Assembly: GCA_050084515.1 (NCBI GenBank)
Contig: CM114272.1
Coordinates: 54,126,001-54,190,000 of the forward strand
DNA from: Blasia pusilla
Lineage: Eukaryota > Marchantiophyta > Marchantiopsida > Blasiales
Length of the DNA stretch: 64,000 bases
Direction: 5' to 3'
The position numbers and the translations under genes were made by a program. Of this stretch, positions 36,902-47,297 are shown piece by piece (position 1 is the first letter of the stretch; every line of letters begins with the position of its first letter). The notes beneath the pieces are model-generated. The model saw only the letters and a program-made list of their open reading frames with translations, was not told the origin of the DNA and did not search any database.

Positions 36902-37583
36902 ACCAAATTCGCTCTTCTCTCATTGCATATCTGATTTGATTTGCCCTTAGCTTAGCCAAGATCGCTCTCACATGTCGAACGTGCTCCTCTAGTGACTTCG
37001 AATAGATAAGTATATCATCGGTATAGATGATAACATACTCATCCATTTCCTTGTGAAAAATGGAGTTCATCAATGTGGTGAACGTTGGAGGCGCGTTACA
37101 TAGACCGAAAGGCATCACTACAAACTCAAAGGACCCGTATCTCGTCCTGCACGCAGTCTTCTCCACATCTGCCTCGGCAATCCGAATCAAGTAATATCCT
37201 GACTTTAAGTCAATCCTACTGAAATATCTCGCGCCTGCCAGCCTATCAAAGAGATCATCTATCCTCGGAAGAGGATAATTGTTCCGTACCATCACTTTGT
37301 TCAGTGCACGGTAATCAACACACAGCCTCATCTTTCCATCCTTCTTCTTTACAAAGAGAATAGGTGCTCCATAAGGTGACTTGCTAGTCCTAATGTAACC
37401 CTTTTCCAAGAGCTCACTTAACTGCTTTTTCAACTCAAGAAGTTCCTCCTGATTCAACCTATATGGTGCTCTTGAAGGCGGTTGGGAACCGGGTATGATC
37501 TCTATCTTATGATCTACGGCTCTATGCGGCGGCAATTCAGTCGAAAGCTCATTTGTCAAGACATCCTCAAACTCCTTGACCAC
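36720..37583 (-). pseudogene. reverse transcriptase domain of the chromovirus
   Basis: A frame of 287 residues with HKIEIIPGSQPPSRAPYRL, KSPYGAPILFVKKKDGKMRL, CVDYRALN, YFSRIDLKSGY and FVVMPFGLCNAPPTF. The catalytic box reads IIYTDDILIYSKS, with Thr where plant gypsy elements usually have Ile or Val. The frame leaves the RT/RNase H line at about 36900, where the next frame (LRKIKFLGH) overlaps, indicating a small indel. Confidence 0.9.
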
Positions 37584-37723
37584 TTCCTAGAGTGGTTCTG
37601 GGACTCCCTTCAAAGCAGTGTCCTGATCTCTGCGTATACTGCTTGTAGCCTCCTCCACTTGTCTCATCAAGCAGAGGAATCCATCCTCCAACTCAGTCAT
37701 GCTCCTCCTTGTGATCGAGTTCA

Positions 37724-38326
37724 CTAACTCCATTTTCGTGGAACCTCACGGACCAACCACACCTGTAACAGTTTGCCTTTTAGCAAGACGCTCAACCTCA
37801 ATGGTCGGCGTCTTAACTCCACCTCATACGCATCTAGGAATGTATTCCCCAAAACTCCGTCAATGCCATCCATTTCGCACACAGTGAAATTCTCCTTCAA
37901 CTCGAATACCCCGCATCCTACTGTCAAACCCAAGACCAAATCAGAAGTCCGATGAGACTTGCTTCCTGCAAATCCCACTCGAATGGGCTCGTCCGCCTTA
38001 GAGGTAGACGGCCCGGTTCCTTCACGATTCTCGGGCTTAGGAAGGAGTCGCAGCACCTTTGTATCCACGAGCAACAACACATCGCGATCAGCAATCTTGG
38101 ATCTTAGGTACACCAAATTGTGCATCCTCTTGGTGACTTGAAGGGACGTCTCGAGATCGCCCGCCAACAGATGCTTAGCAGCAAACGCAATCATACTCCC
38201 ATTACTAACCTTCGGTTTCGAACACCCTTTCGACAAGTGCCCCGGTTCGCCACAATTGTAGCATACGACCTTGCCGTTCCCTGACTTTGAGTGTTGTCCT
38301 CCTTTCGGTTTCGCATGAAGTTCCAC
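37724..38326 (-). pseudogene. zinc knuckle and damaged protease of the chromovirus
   Basis: The frame carries the gag zinc knuckle CYNCGEPGHLSKGCSKPK and a retropepsin-like region: LLLVDTKVLRLLPKP and, further on, DGIDGVLGNTFLDAYEVEL. The catalytic triad expected as DTG/DSG reads DTK, and the stretch that normally follows is missing, as if about 45 bases were deleted in frame. This protease should be inactive. Confidence 0.8.
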
Positions 38327-38359
38327 TCGTTTTGCTGCCGGGGTAGACGACTCTCCTGG

Positions 38360-39252
38360 TTAGTGCTGACCCCCACTCCAGCCTCTTTTGAACGTCTCCT
38401 TATTTTTTGACTTCTTCGAAAAACCTTTTGGCTCAAAGGGTTTCTGGGTTTGGACCTCATCGTCCCCAATCCGCTCCGCTAGCTTCAGAAGGTCCGTGCA
38501 GGTCTCTGGCAACGTCGGCATTCGGTAAAGGGCCTTTTCAGCGCTCGGCTTGAGTCCACTAATGAAGATAGCCTTCTTCGCGTGTTCATCCATCTTTGGA
38601 CTAGAAGTCAGTTTTGCACTAAACTCCCTCACATACGCGCTTAAGGAACCACTCTGCCGCATCCGCACGCATTCCACCGTGTCGCGCAACCCTTGGTACT
38701 CCGGAGTGAACCGATCCCCAATCACTTCCTTGAACTCCTCCCAACTCAGAGGTGACTCGCCGCCCAGATATTCCTCTCGTTGAGCTGTCCACCATTGTAG
38801 AGCATGATCCTTCAGGAAAGTAACGGCTACCGTCACCTTGTCTTTCAGCGACCCTCTGCGCCTCGGTCTGATTCGATTCCGTAAGGAAATCCTTCACTTT
38901 CATGGCGCCCACTCCCGTGAATGGCGTGGGCGGGTTCGTCTTTTGAGCTTTTGCCCGCACCCGGGTCTCGAGTGGCCTCTAACTCTGCAATCCGCTTGCT
39001 TTGCTGGGATATCTGCTCCACCAACACCTTCAACAAGTCCAACGTCTGGCTCGACTCCGTCCTTTCCCATGAGTTTGGGCCCATTGGCCCCGCGGAAGGA
39101 GTCGCCTCTGGAACGTCCTCACGACTGGCGTTCAGCTCTTTGGGAGTCTCCGTCTCCTCCATAGCTTCACGGTCCGGCATTGGTTCCTCTCTTGGTTCAC
39201 GTCGCTTGATTCGGCGCTTCTTGGGTTGTTCTCCCTCGATCGCCATTTCCAA
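38360..39252 (-). pseudogene. gag of the chromovirus, frameshifted
   Basis: The start is near 39246 (MAIEGEQPKKRRIKRREP). The gag core lies in another frame at 38836-38360 (TVAVTFLKDHALQWWTAQRE, LSWEEFKEVIGDRFTPEY, then SGSLSAYVREFSAKL). Between them, KVKDFLTE at about 38900 continues in a third frame. The related fragment at 57.0 kb reads through this region, so at least two small indels or a short deletion damaged gag here. Confidence 0.85.
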
Positions 39253-39381
39253 GCCAACTCACTCAGATCTCCTCCTCGTTTCTTGCGTCCCTCCTCGAGC
39301 GTCCGAGTCTAGCCGCTACCTTGAAATTTCCCAAGCGTCCGGCTGATCCCACGACCCCAAGTTCTCACTCACCAAGGATTA

Positions 39382-39393
39382 GCTCTGATACCA
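39382..39393 (-). promoter_or_regulatory. primer-binding site, initiator tRNA-Met type
   Basis: Minus-strand TGGTATCAGAGC lies two bases inside the 5' LTR (39396-40398). This sequence is the usual plant retrotransposon primer site complementary to the 3' end of initiator tRNA-Met. Confidence 0.9.
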
Positions 39394-39395
39394 CT

Positions 39396-40398
39396 TGTCG
39401 CGCCCCTACTCTCCTTGAACGTCAATCTTTAGTGTTGCGGAAGCGTGCGTTTAGTAGGTCACGAGCTCATCGCCGATCTGCACCCAAACACGCACTCTCG
39501 TTAGTCGGGTTTGGACCAACCAGCGTTCCAACCCACCGAGTCCTCAACTCGGCGTCTCATCAAGCTCAACCTTCCTTAGTTCCTAGCTTCCAAAACATGG
39601 CAAGTCCTTCAAGACTTGGAACAGACTTCCTGGTTAGTTCAGGGATCTGAAACGGCACTTGCGCGCCTAGCGATCCCAACTGTTCAACGGTCCTCGGGTG
39701 AGTTCCGAACCGAGACCCAAGTAATTGAGTCGCGGTGTGAAATCCAAGAGGGATGTCTAAAATCGCCTCAATGGACTTGGTGCAGGTTTTCCAACCCAAC
39801 GCCCAAACTCGCGTTCCGTTCCATGCCCTTGAGCCGCCCCGCGGCGCCCAAAGTGGGGTTTGGGTTCCAAGCACTCTCGGAGACCTTCCCCCTTGCTAGT
39901 ACTTCTGGGGTTCTCCAATAACCCCTCCCCTTTGGGAAAAGAGGGTTGGGCCCTTCATTGTGGCCGTCAACCCGACTCCACTTACAGTCGTTTTCGGGTT
40001 GTATCTCGGCCGCTGCTTATGCGTTTGCAGCGATCTTTGGTGTGTTTGGACCGGCTCTCCATAAGCTTTCCAACGCATCCTTATTTGCTTCAAACGCATC
40101 TCGGCGCTAAAAGTTATGGCCATAAATACAGTCGGAAACTCTCAAACGCTAGTGGCGTTCCAAATCCGGATCTTCCCTTTGGCAACCCACTTCCTAGACT
40201 CGACTTCTTTCAAGTCTCATTCCGCATTTGGTCCAGGTTTCTCAGACGCGACCATAACACCTGAAACGCGACTCCTCGCTTGCGTCTCGTCTCTTGTCTC
40301 CTCTTTGAGACAACTCCAACGCGCAAACCATCTTAGCGTGAGCCCGCTAATGTTCCGATGTTCCGCTTGGCACTTGTTTGGTCATGAGGGTCGCGACA
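39396..40398 (-). repeat. chromovirus 5' LTR (right copy)
   Basis: About 1,003 bp, nearly identical to 33032-34031. Visible differences include t/c at the sixth base, a/g near 39472, single-base insertions near 39751 and 39787, and a short mismatch cluster near 39835-39843. The right flank CTAAC (40399-40403) completes the target duplication. Confidence 0.93.
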
Positions 40399-40403
40399 CT
40401 AAC
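40399..40403. repeat. target-site duplication, right copy (CTAAC)
   Basis: Matches 33027-33031 exactly and directly follows the CGACA end of the right LTR. Confidence 0.9.
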
Positions 40404-40559
40404 ATACTAAGTACTATATACCAAACATTTAGCAAGAGAGGTTCTCTGAAGGCTCAATATATATGAGAAAGATGGCATGTCAAAGCCCTTCCTCCCTCTC
40501 TTATAACCTTCGGAAGAGGCAAAAGCTCTTCTCCCAAAAATAGCCCTCCAAATTATAAC

Positions 40560-41000
40560 TTGCATTTAGAGGTTACTGGGTAACCATTGACTCAGTCAAT
40601 AGATCATTCGACCAAAAATAGCAAAAGAGGTAAGTTATCACAAACAACGATCTCGGGACAACATACTTTTTGCCAACTTCATTTGATACCTCAGGACAAA
40701 GTTATATCCGAAAAACTTGTTGACCTGACCCTCTATGCCATCGACACGGTAGAAATCTACCTGTAGGCTAACTAAGATGTGAAAATTTTCGTGCGTATAC
40801 ACATCGTTGGTCACATCTGTACAAAATTGATCTTTCTAACACATTGATAGATCCACTCACGTATAAAAATGCACTTATGCATGTGCACCAAAATCACATG
40901 ACCACCCCCTAACTGGCAATTGGGCCCCCCTAACTCTATATAGCATACATCACATGATCTACTACCCTATACATATTTGAGACATAATTGTTGTCCTATG
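40560..41000 (-). mobile_element. 3' end and LTR fragment of the PHD-gypsy family
   Basis: On the minus strand this contains the family's polypurine region (about 40900-40935, reverse complement of ggggggcccaattgccagtt) followed by LTR sequence similar to 32.7-33.0 kb. The block at 40686-40755 (ctcaggacaaagttatat then ccctctatgccatcgacac) also occurs in reverse complement at 59.17-59.23 kb and, diverged, at 56.46-56.52 kb. All coding sequence is absent. Confidence 0.5.
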
Positions 41001-41504
41001 GGAATTGCATCTAGAGGAGGGATCAAACACAATATGCCATCCATTTGAGGTTCATCACTTGATTTTATAAAGTGCGTTATACTTATAGATGTGGTATGAG
41101 ATTATGGAATAAATGGTTGTGTTGAAGCTTTCATTATTTGAATACAAGCTATTCCCAAATCACTCTTGTTTAGTATCTACCTCCAACTTGCATGAAGTAG
41201 TGGAATTAATTTACAACCTTAAACACTTAATTATCCAAGCTAACTCTTGGAAGTTTCTCCACAATGTATCTGGTCCAATTCATGATTTTAACCCAAATTC
41301 AATTTTTTAAATTCATTCATAATTATATGTTCATCCATTTGGACATTAGATGTAAACTAGGTTTCCCTACATAATACTACACCCTATATAATATTAGGGC
41401 TCACATTCTATTAGTTTACAACCTTAAACACTTAATTAATCCTTAGGTCATCATCTTCTCACCTTATATTCCAAGGCTTGTCATTTGGGCTTATTGCTTA
41501 AAGC
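41000..41504. other. AT-rich non-coding stretch before a tandem repeat
   Basis: No coding or transposon domain is recognised. Phrases such as ttacaaccttaaacacttaatta appear twice (41211-41235 and 41416-41440), suggesting local duplication. Confidence 0.35.
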
Positions 41505-42265
41505 AATATGCCCAGATTTTTTTCAACCCAGCAAAACTACCTTATGAGTAAGCCCTAAAACCCAAGCCCTAAACCCTAAGTCATAATCCTATTAAATCAT
41601 TGGCCATTATAAATACTAATAATATGCCAAAATATTAATATTCAACCCAACAAAACTACCTACTAAGAAAGTCCTAAAATCCAAGCCATAAATCCTAAGT
41701 CATGCATCCTTACACTATATAATCCTATTAATTAATTGGCCATAAATACCAAGCAATATGCCCAAATGTTATTCAACCTAACATAACTACCTTATGAGTA
41801 AGTCCTAAAACCCTAAACCTTAAGCCATAAACTCTAAATTCTAAGTCATACACCATTACATTATATAATCTTATTAATTCATTGGACATTATAAATACTA
41901 AGAAATATACCCAAATGTTCATATTCAACCCAACGGAACTACTTTATGAGTAAGCCCTAAAATCCAAGCTATAAATTCTAAATCATAAGTCCTACACCCT
42001 TACATTATATAATCTTACTATTTCATTGGCCATAAATACTAAGAAATATGTCCAAATGTTATTCAACCCAACATAACTACCTTATGAGTAAGCTCTAAAA
42101 CCCAAACCATAAATCCTAAACCCTAAGTCATACATCCTTACACTATCTAATCCTATTAATTTATTAGCCATAATACTGAGCAATATGCCCAAATGTTATT
42201 TAACGCAACACAACTTCCTTATGAGTAAACCGTCACAAATCAGACCCTAAACCATATGTTCTATT
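41505..42265. repeat. tandem repeat, about 5.6 copies of a 116-149-bp unit
   Basis: Units start at aatatgccca-like sequence at 41505, 41621, 41755, 41904, 42045 and 42182. Each contains attcaacccaacaaaacta, ccttatgagtaagccctaaa, a variable number of ccctaaa/cctaagt motifs, ttacactatataatcct and attggccataaatac. Unit lengths are about 116, 134, 149, 141 and 137 bp plus a partial copy. The length variation comes mostly from the CCCTAAA-like segment, which matches the plant telomere repeat. Confidence 0.85.
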
Positions 42266-42404
42266 GTAAGAGTTATATTATGTTCTATTGTTCTAATAAT
42301 CATATTAGAACATGGCAATCATATGCATCCTTGGTATCATTTTCATATGCAATTGTAGGTTCCACTCCCTCAAATATCCCAATAACAAATCAAACTTATG
42401 TAGC

Positions 42405-42960
42405 CCTCTCTTCACTGTCTATACTACTCTCTCTGCCAACCTTTCTGCCTTAGGATAATCTCTGGATATGGTGTGGTAGTCTATCAACGCATGATCACCC
42501 AAGGCTTGAAACTCTCCCCTAAACTCGGTACCTTGGTCAATTAATACATATGCTTGTGCACCCAAATGAATAAGCACACAAACTAGAAACGCATAAGCTA
42601 CTCCCATGTTTGCCTTGTCTCATAGTGCTACCAACTCTATCCACTTAGAGAAATTCTCCACCATGACCAACACATACGTATGGTGATGCCTTGTGTAAGA
42701 AAAAGGTCTCACAAAGTCTAGACTCCATTGATAATCTAATCCCATGATAAAAAAAAAAGGATACAATTATGGAAAGGGAGCATTAAAGCATGCTTGTACT
42801 TGGTCACTCACCACACACACTTGGCTACAAATTGTTGAACTTCAGTATGCATATTGGGCCACCAATATTGATACTAAAGTAAGTTGTAAGTACACTTTAC
42901 TCCAAAGTTCCACGACTTCTAGTGGGTATGTCGCATAATACCTGCTCGTTGGGAAGGATG
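42405..42960 (-). pseudogene. integrase fragment of the PHD-gypsy family
   Basis: Minus-strand translation gives HTYVLVMVENFSKWIELVAL, VAYAFLVCVLIH and DQGTEFRGEFQAL. These match the integrase core of the copy at 61.35-61.66 kb (HYVLVMVEHFSKWIELVAL, NQGTEFCGEFQAL). Stop codons between blocks show decay. It ends against the solo LTR at 42995. Confidence 0.8.
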
Positions 42961-42994
42961 AGGCACCACCTATATCCTACCATCCCCCCATACT

Positions 42995-44006
42995 TGTCGT
43001 GGGCCTATTATCCTTGAACGTAAATCTTTAGTGTTGCATAAGTGTACATTGAATAGGACACGCTCTCAATGGTGATCTGCACCCAAACACGCACTCACGT
43101 TAGTTGGGTCTGGGTCAATCAGCGCTCTAACTCATCGAGCTCTCGACTCAGCTTCTCATCAAGCTCAACCTTCATAGTTTCTCACTTTACAACAAATGCA
43201 AGTCTCTTAAGACTTGGACAGACTTTCTGGTCGGTTCAGGAACCTCAAACGGCGTTTGCATGCCGGGCGGTCCCAACTGTCCAATGGATCTCCAATGAGT
43301 CCCTAACCAAGACTCACTTAAATGAGTCACGGGTTGGAATCCAAGTGTGGCTTTTGAAATCCACTCCCTTAGATCAGGTTTGGGTTTCGAGTCCCAACGC
43401 CAAATTCTCGTTCCATCTCGTGCCCTTGACTCTTGAGCTGCCCTTTGGCGCCCAAAGTAGGGTTTGGGTCCCAAGAATCCTTGGAGAGACCCCCCTTACT
43501 TGTACTTATCGGAATCTCCGCCCAACCCCTAACTTTGGGGAAAAGACAATCGGGCCCTCTATTTTGGCCCTCAACCCAACTTCCCATACAATTTTTTCTG
43601 CCAATATCTCAACCTCTCCTTGTGCGTTTGCTAATATCTTTGATGTGTTGGAATTGGCTTTGCATAAGCTTTCCAACAATACCTTACTTGTCCCAAACGC
43701 ATCTTGAGACTAAATGTTATGGTCTGAAACATAGTCAAAATCCCAAATGCTAATCGCATTCCAAATCTGGTTCTCACCTCTTTGGCAACCAACCTTCCTA
43801 GACTCAACTCATCTCAAGTCTTGGTTCACGTTTGGTCCAAGTTTCTAGGTCGCTACCATAAACACATGAAACGCACAAACTCTATTTGCGTATTTTGTCT
43901 CTTGGACTTTTCCAAGAGACCTCTCCAAAACACAACCATCCTAGCGTGAGCCCACTAAAGTTCTAATATTGTGCTTGGCATTTGTTTGGTTATGAGGTTC
44001 ACGATA
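42995..44006 (-). mobile_element. solo LTR of the chromovirus family
   Basis: A diverged copy of the 33032-34031 LTR in the same orientation, beginning TGTCGTGGGCCTATTATCC and ending GGTTCACGATA. The flanks ATACT (42990-42994) and ATACC (44007-44011) match at four of five bases and are probably the old target duplication. It splits the integrase fragment on its left from unrelated sequence on its right. Confidence 0.75.
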
Positions 44007-44060
44007 ATACCCTCTGATTTGAACCTCTTAACTCTCTATAGGATCCGATCTTGCTCCCTT

Positions 44061-44210
44061 GCACTTATCGTGCTTGCTATGAAGCACGATAAGTGCTTCA
44101 TAGCAAGTGGCAGCGGATTTCCCCTTGTCAGTGCTCTTGGGAGCACCATGTATCTCTTTGATTTCTGATTTTACACGTTTGTAAACATGTGAAATCAGAT
44201 TTCAAAGAGA
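44061..44210. repeat. cluster of foldback sequences
   Basis: Three stem-loops lie within 150 bp. At 44061-44075/44082-44096 a perfect 15-bp stem (gcacttatcgtgctt) has a 6-base loop. An overlapping alternative 13-bp stem pairs 44073-44085 with 44095-44107. At 44131-44146 there is a 6-bp stem (gtgctc/gagcac). At 44153-44210 an almost loop-free stem of about 28 bp has four mismatches. No gene is evident here. Confidence 0.75.
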
Positions 44211-44479
44211 AATCAGGGCGAAGGCGTTGCCAAATTTCTTGTAAGATAGCAGATTGAAGGGCTTTACGACAGTCGTTGTCAATTTTTATTGGAAGGTCCG
44301 ATTGAAAAAAATTTGACGTCGTCGTAGATTGTAAAGGTGTGCCCGATTTGCAATCGACGATGCGCGATCTAGAGCTGCAAGCAGAAACTTATGACTGATT
44401 TAGCAAAATGCCAATTTTTAGGGTAAAACATGTCAAACCCTAAACTAGCCACCATCGTCGCCGTCACCATCACCCTTTG

Positions 44480-44753
44480 TGTCGTGCACCTACTCTCCTT
44501 GAACCTTAATCTTCTTTGTTGCGGAAGCGTGCGTTCAGTAGGTCACGCTCTCAACGCTGATATACATCCAAACATGCACTTTGGTTAGTCAGGTCTTGGA
44601 TCAATCAACGGGATTACTTTCCGAGTTCTCGTCTCGGACTCTCATCAAGCTCAACCTTCCTAGTTTCGCGGTTTACAACACAGGCAAATCTCGAAAGACT
44701 TGGGACAGACTTTCTGGTCGGTTCAAGAACCTGAAACGACGTTTGCAAGAGAA
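44480..44753 (-). mobile_element. truncated chromovirus LTR, opposite to the adjacent element
   Basis: Starts TGTCGTGCACCTACTCTCC and follows the LTR family sequence as far as ctgaaacgacgtttgcaaga. It then breaks off into unrelated sequence. Its orientation is opposite to the LTR at 46067-47045, so the two cannot be the direct-repeat LTRs of a simple element. Confidence 0.75.
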
Positions 44754-45029
44754 GTGCATCTCGTAGGCTGTCTCCATTGTTTGGAATGCATACATCATTG
44801 GAAGAGGAAAGAGGAGAGAGCACATTTTAATTATGCACTATCTAGGATAAGGTTTCCCCGACGCTTCATTCATTTAGAAAATGTTCTCACGTCGTGGATA
44901 GAAAATCAACTATCTCAATCACCAACAATCACCTATTTATTTGGCGTAAAGAAGGCCATTGTGGGGCCACACTTGGCACTCTCTCCACGTCCAACTCTTA
45001 ATACAATTGAGTTCTTATCTCATCCCATT

Positions 45030-46034
45030 GATTCGCGCATGGGTGACGGTTCAATACGTCGGTATAATACAACCTTCACGACTTCTCGACTCTTCTTGGA
45101 TAGTTGGTGGCGCGCGCACGGATTGTCAAGGAGTATTGTTTCAGATTGGGATCCAAAGTTTACCAGTGCCTTTTCGAAACACTTGTTGAGGAGGTTCAAG
45201 ACCAAGTTGAGTTTCAGCACGGCCTTCCATCCGCGGACGGATGGGCAAACAGAAAAGGTAAACTCCCTCGTGAACCAAATAGAAAAGGTAAACTCCCTCG
45301 CGGACCAGCAAGATTGGGTGAAGTGGTTGAGTATGGCGGAGTTTTGCTACAACTCCACCAAACATTCTGCAACTGGAGAATCTCCATTTCTTGTGGCTTA
45401 TGGACGTGAGCCAGAAGGGCTTCTTGACCTAGCCCTTCCAAAGGGTACTACATCAGCACCGACCCAACGAGCGACGGCGGAAGGTTTGTTAGCGGAAATG
45501 CGAGAACGGGAGGAGCGTGCAAGGACAAACCTTGAACAGGCTCAACTGAGGAACGTGAAGCATGCTAACAAAAGCAGGCGCCAAGTGAGATTCCAAGTTG
45601 GAGAACAAGTGTGGTTGCGTGTGAAGAATCTCACTCTTCCGAAGGAATTGTCCGCGAAGCTATCTGCCAAGTATGTTGGACCATATGTGATTAAGGCAAA
45701 CTCGTTCGAGGATTTGTATACATTGGAGCTGCCAGACGAGTTCAAGATACATCCCACTTTCCATGTGTCATTGTTGAAGAAGTATCTTCAAGATAATGAG
45801 TGTCCCGAGCGAAGACAGGAGTTGAGACCACAGCCGGTAATCGTAAGAGAAGAACCAGAGTTTGAAGTGGCAACCATGTTGTGTGTGAGGCATAGGGTCA
45901 ACAAGTACGAGTACTTGGTCAAGTGGAAAGGCTACCATGTGAAAGAGGCGACTTGGATTGCGGAGGCAGATCTGGAACACACGCAAGAGGTGTTGCATGA
46001 CTTCAAACGGTTGCAAGGGAAGCACATGCGTTAG
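45030..46034 (+). pseudogene. chromovirus integrase with chromodomain (second copy)
   Basis: Part of an open frame (44700-46034) whose first third is unrelated sequence. From about 45080 it reads as integrase (LFLDSWWRAHGLSRSIVSDW then DPKFTSAF, DGQTEKVNS), followed by GEQVWLRVKNLTLPKEL, HPTFHVSLLKKYLQD and a chromodomain (KYEYLVKWKGYHVKEATWI). A 27-base piece around cagaaaaggtaaactccctc is duplicated in tandem at 45249-45302, inserting extra residues next to the catalytic Glu. The first catalytic Asp region is missing, so the enzyme is not functional although the frame is open. Confidence 0.85.
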
Positions 46035-46049
46035 TATATGGAGAAGCTA

Positions 46050-46066
46050 GAGACATGAGGGGTGAG
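46050..46066 (+). promoter_or_regulatory. polypurine tract
   Basis: The sequence gagacatgaggggtgag directly precedes the TGTGGCGACC start of the LTR at 46067, in the position expected for the plus-strand primer. Confidence 0.6.
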
Positions 46067-47045
46067 TGTGGCGACCCTCATAACCAAACAAGCACCAAGC
46101 GGAACATCGGAACTCTAGCGAGCTCACGCTAGGATGGTTTGCGCTTTAGGAGTTAAGGAAATACAAGGGCGAGATGTGAGCGAGGCGAGTGTTTCGTGTG
46201 TTGTGGTCGTGACCAAGAAATTGGAACCAAACGCGGTACTCAGACTTGAGAGAAGTCAAGTCTTGGACGAGACGCGGCCAAGGGGTGAAAATCGGACTTG
46301 AGACGCGGGCAGCGGTTGGGAGTTTCCGACTCTACTTTTGACCATAACTTTGAGTCCCAAGAAGCAATTGGAACAAGTAAGGTAGCGTTGGAAAGCTTAG
46401 GTCAAGCCGGTTCCAACGCATCTAAAACCTTTGCAAAATCTTGCACAAAGGTTGAGATATGGGCCAAAACCGACTATAAGAGGACTCGGGTTGAGGGCCA
46501 AAAAGAGGGGGCCGGGTGGTCTTTCCCAGAGGTAGCGGGACCCGGACTTTCCCAGAAGTACTAGTAAGGGGGGGAAGGTCTCCAAGAGTGCTTTGGGCGC
46601 CACGGGGTGACCCAAGGGCACGTAACCGATCGTGAGTTTGGTGTTGGGCTTCAAAACCCAAACCAAGTTCAATAGAGGGATTTCAGAGATCCCTATTGGA
46701 TTCCAACTTGTGACTCATATCGTTGAGTCTCGGTTAGGGGCTCATGCGAGGTCCATTGGACATTTGGGACCGCTAGGCGCGCAAACGCCATTTCAGGTGC
46801 CTAGACTAACCAGAAAGTTTGTCCCAAGTCTTGGAAGACTTGCCCCTGTTGGGAACCTAGGAATGAGGGAAGGTTGAGCTTGATGAGATGCCGGGTTGAG
46901 GACTCTGTGGGTTGGAAGGCCGCTTGACCCAAAGCCAGACTAAGGTGAGTGCGTTTGGGTGGAGGTTGGCAATGAGAGCGTGTCCTACTAAACGTACACT
47001 TCCGCAACACTACGATTGACGTTCAAGGAGAGTAGGCGCACGACA
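46067..47045 (+). repeat. chromovirus 3' LTR of the second copy
   Basis: A diverged plus-strand copy of the family LTR, from TGTGGCGACCCTCATAACC to AGGCGCACGACA. It follows the chromodomain frame and polypurine tract in the normal order. No matching target duplication is seen, as expected for a rearranged element. Confidence 0.82.
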
Positions 47046-47297
47046 AGTTGTCTCATGAAGTTTAGAGAAGGCAACTGCTGTATGCTGACTTGAAATTGCC
47101 TACCACTAGATTTTTGTACCATCATGTAGGTACCCATCGACTATCTCCTCTTCTAAGGGGGCAACTAGTAAATGGTCACCCCGATACTCATCATCAATTC
47201 TTGCAATATTGTATATACAAGGAACAACAATATTTTTGTTTATATTTTTCGCTAAAATATTTCTAATCCCCAAGAGACTATGCATCAGGGCATGCAC

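Larger units (their letters stand above)
33032..40398 (-). mobile_element. structurally complete Ty3/gypsy chromovirus
   Basis: A 7.37-kb element flanked by CTAAC duplications. LTRs at 33032-34031 and 39396-40398 start TGTCG and end CGACA. By eye they differ by only a few substitutions and single-base indels, so insertion was recent. The primer-binding site (minus TGGTATCAGAGC, 39382-39393) lies 2 bp inside the right LTR and suits initiator tRNA-Met. A polypurine tract (minus AAAAGAGGGGTGAG) abuts the left LTR. Domains in minus-strand order are gag, zinc knuckle, protease remnant, RT, RNase H, integrase and chromodomain. Several frames are broken, so this copy cannot encode a full polyprotein. 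Confidence 0.95.

Noticed and set aside
41505-42265. CRISPR-like regular repeats
   Set aside because: Units are contiguous and about 140 bp long with no spacers, in a plant nuclear context; this is a tandem satellite.
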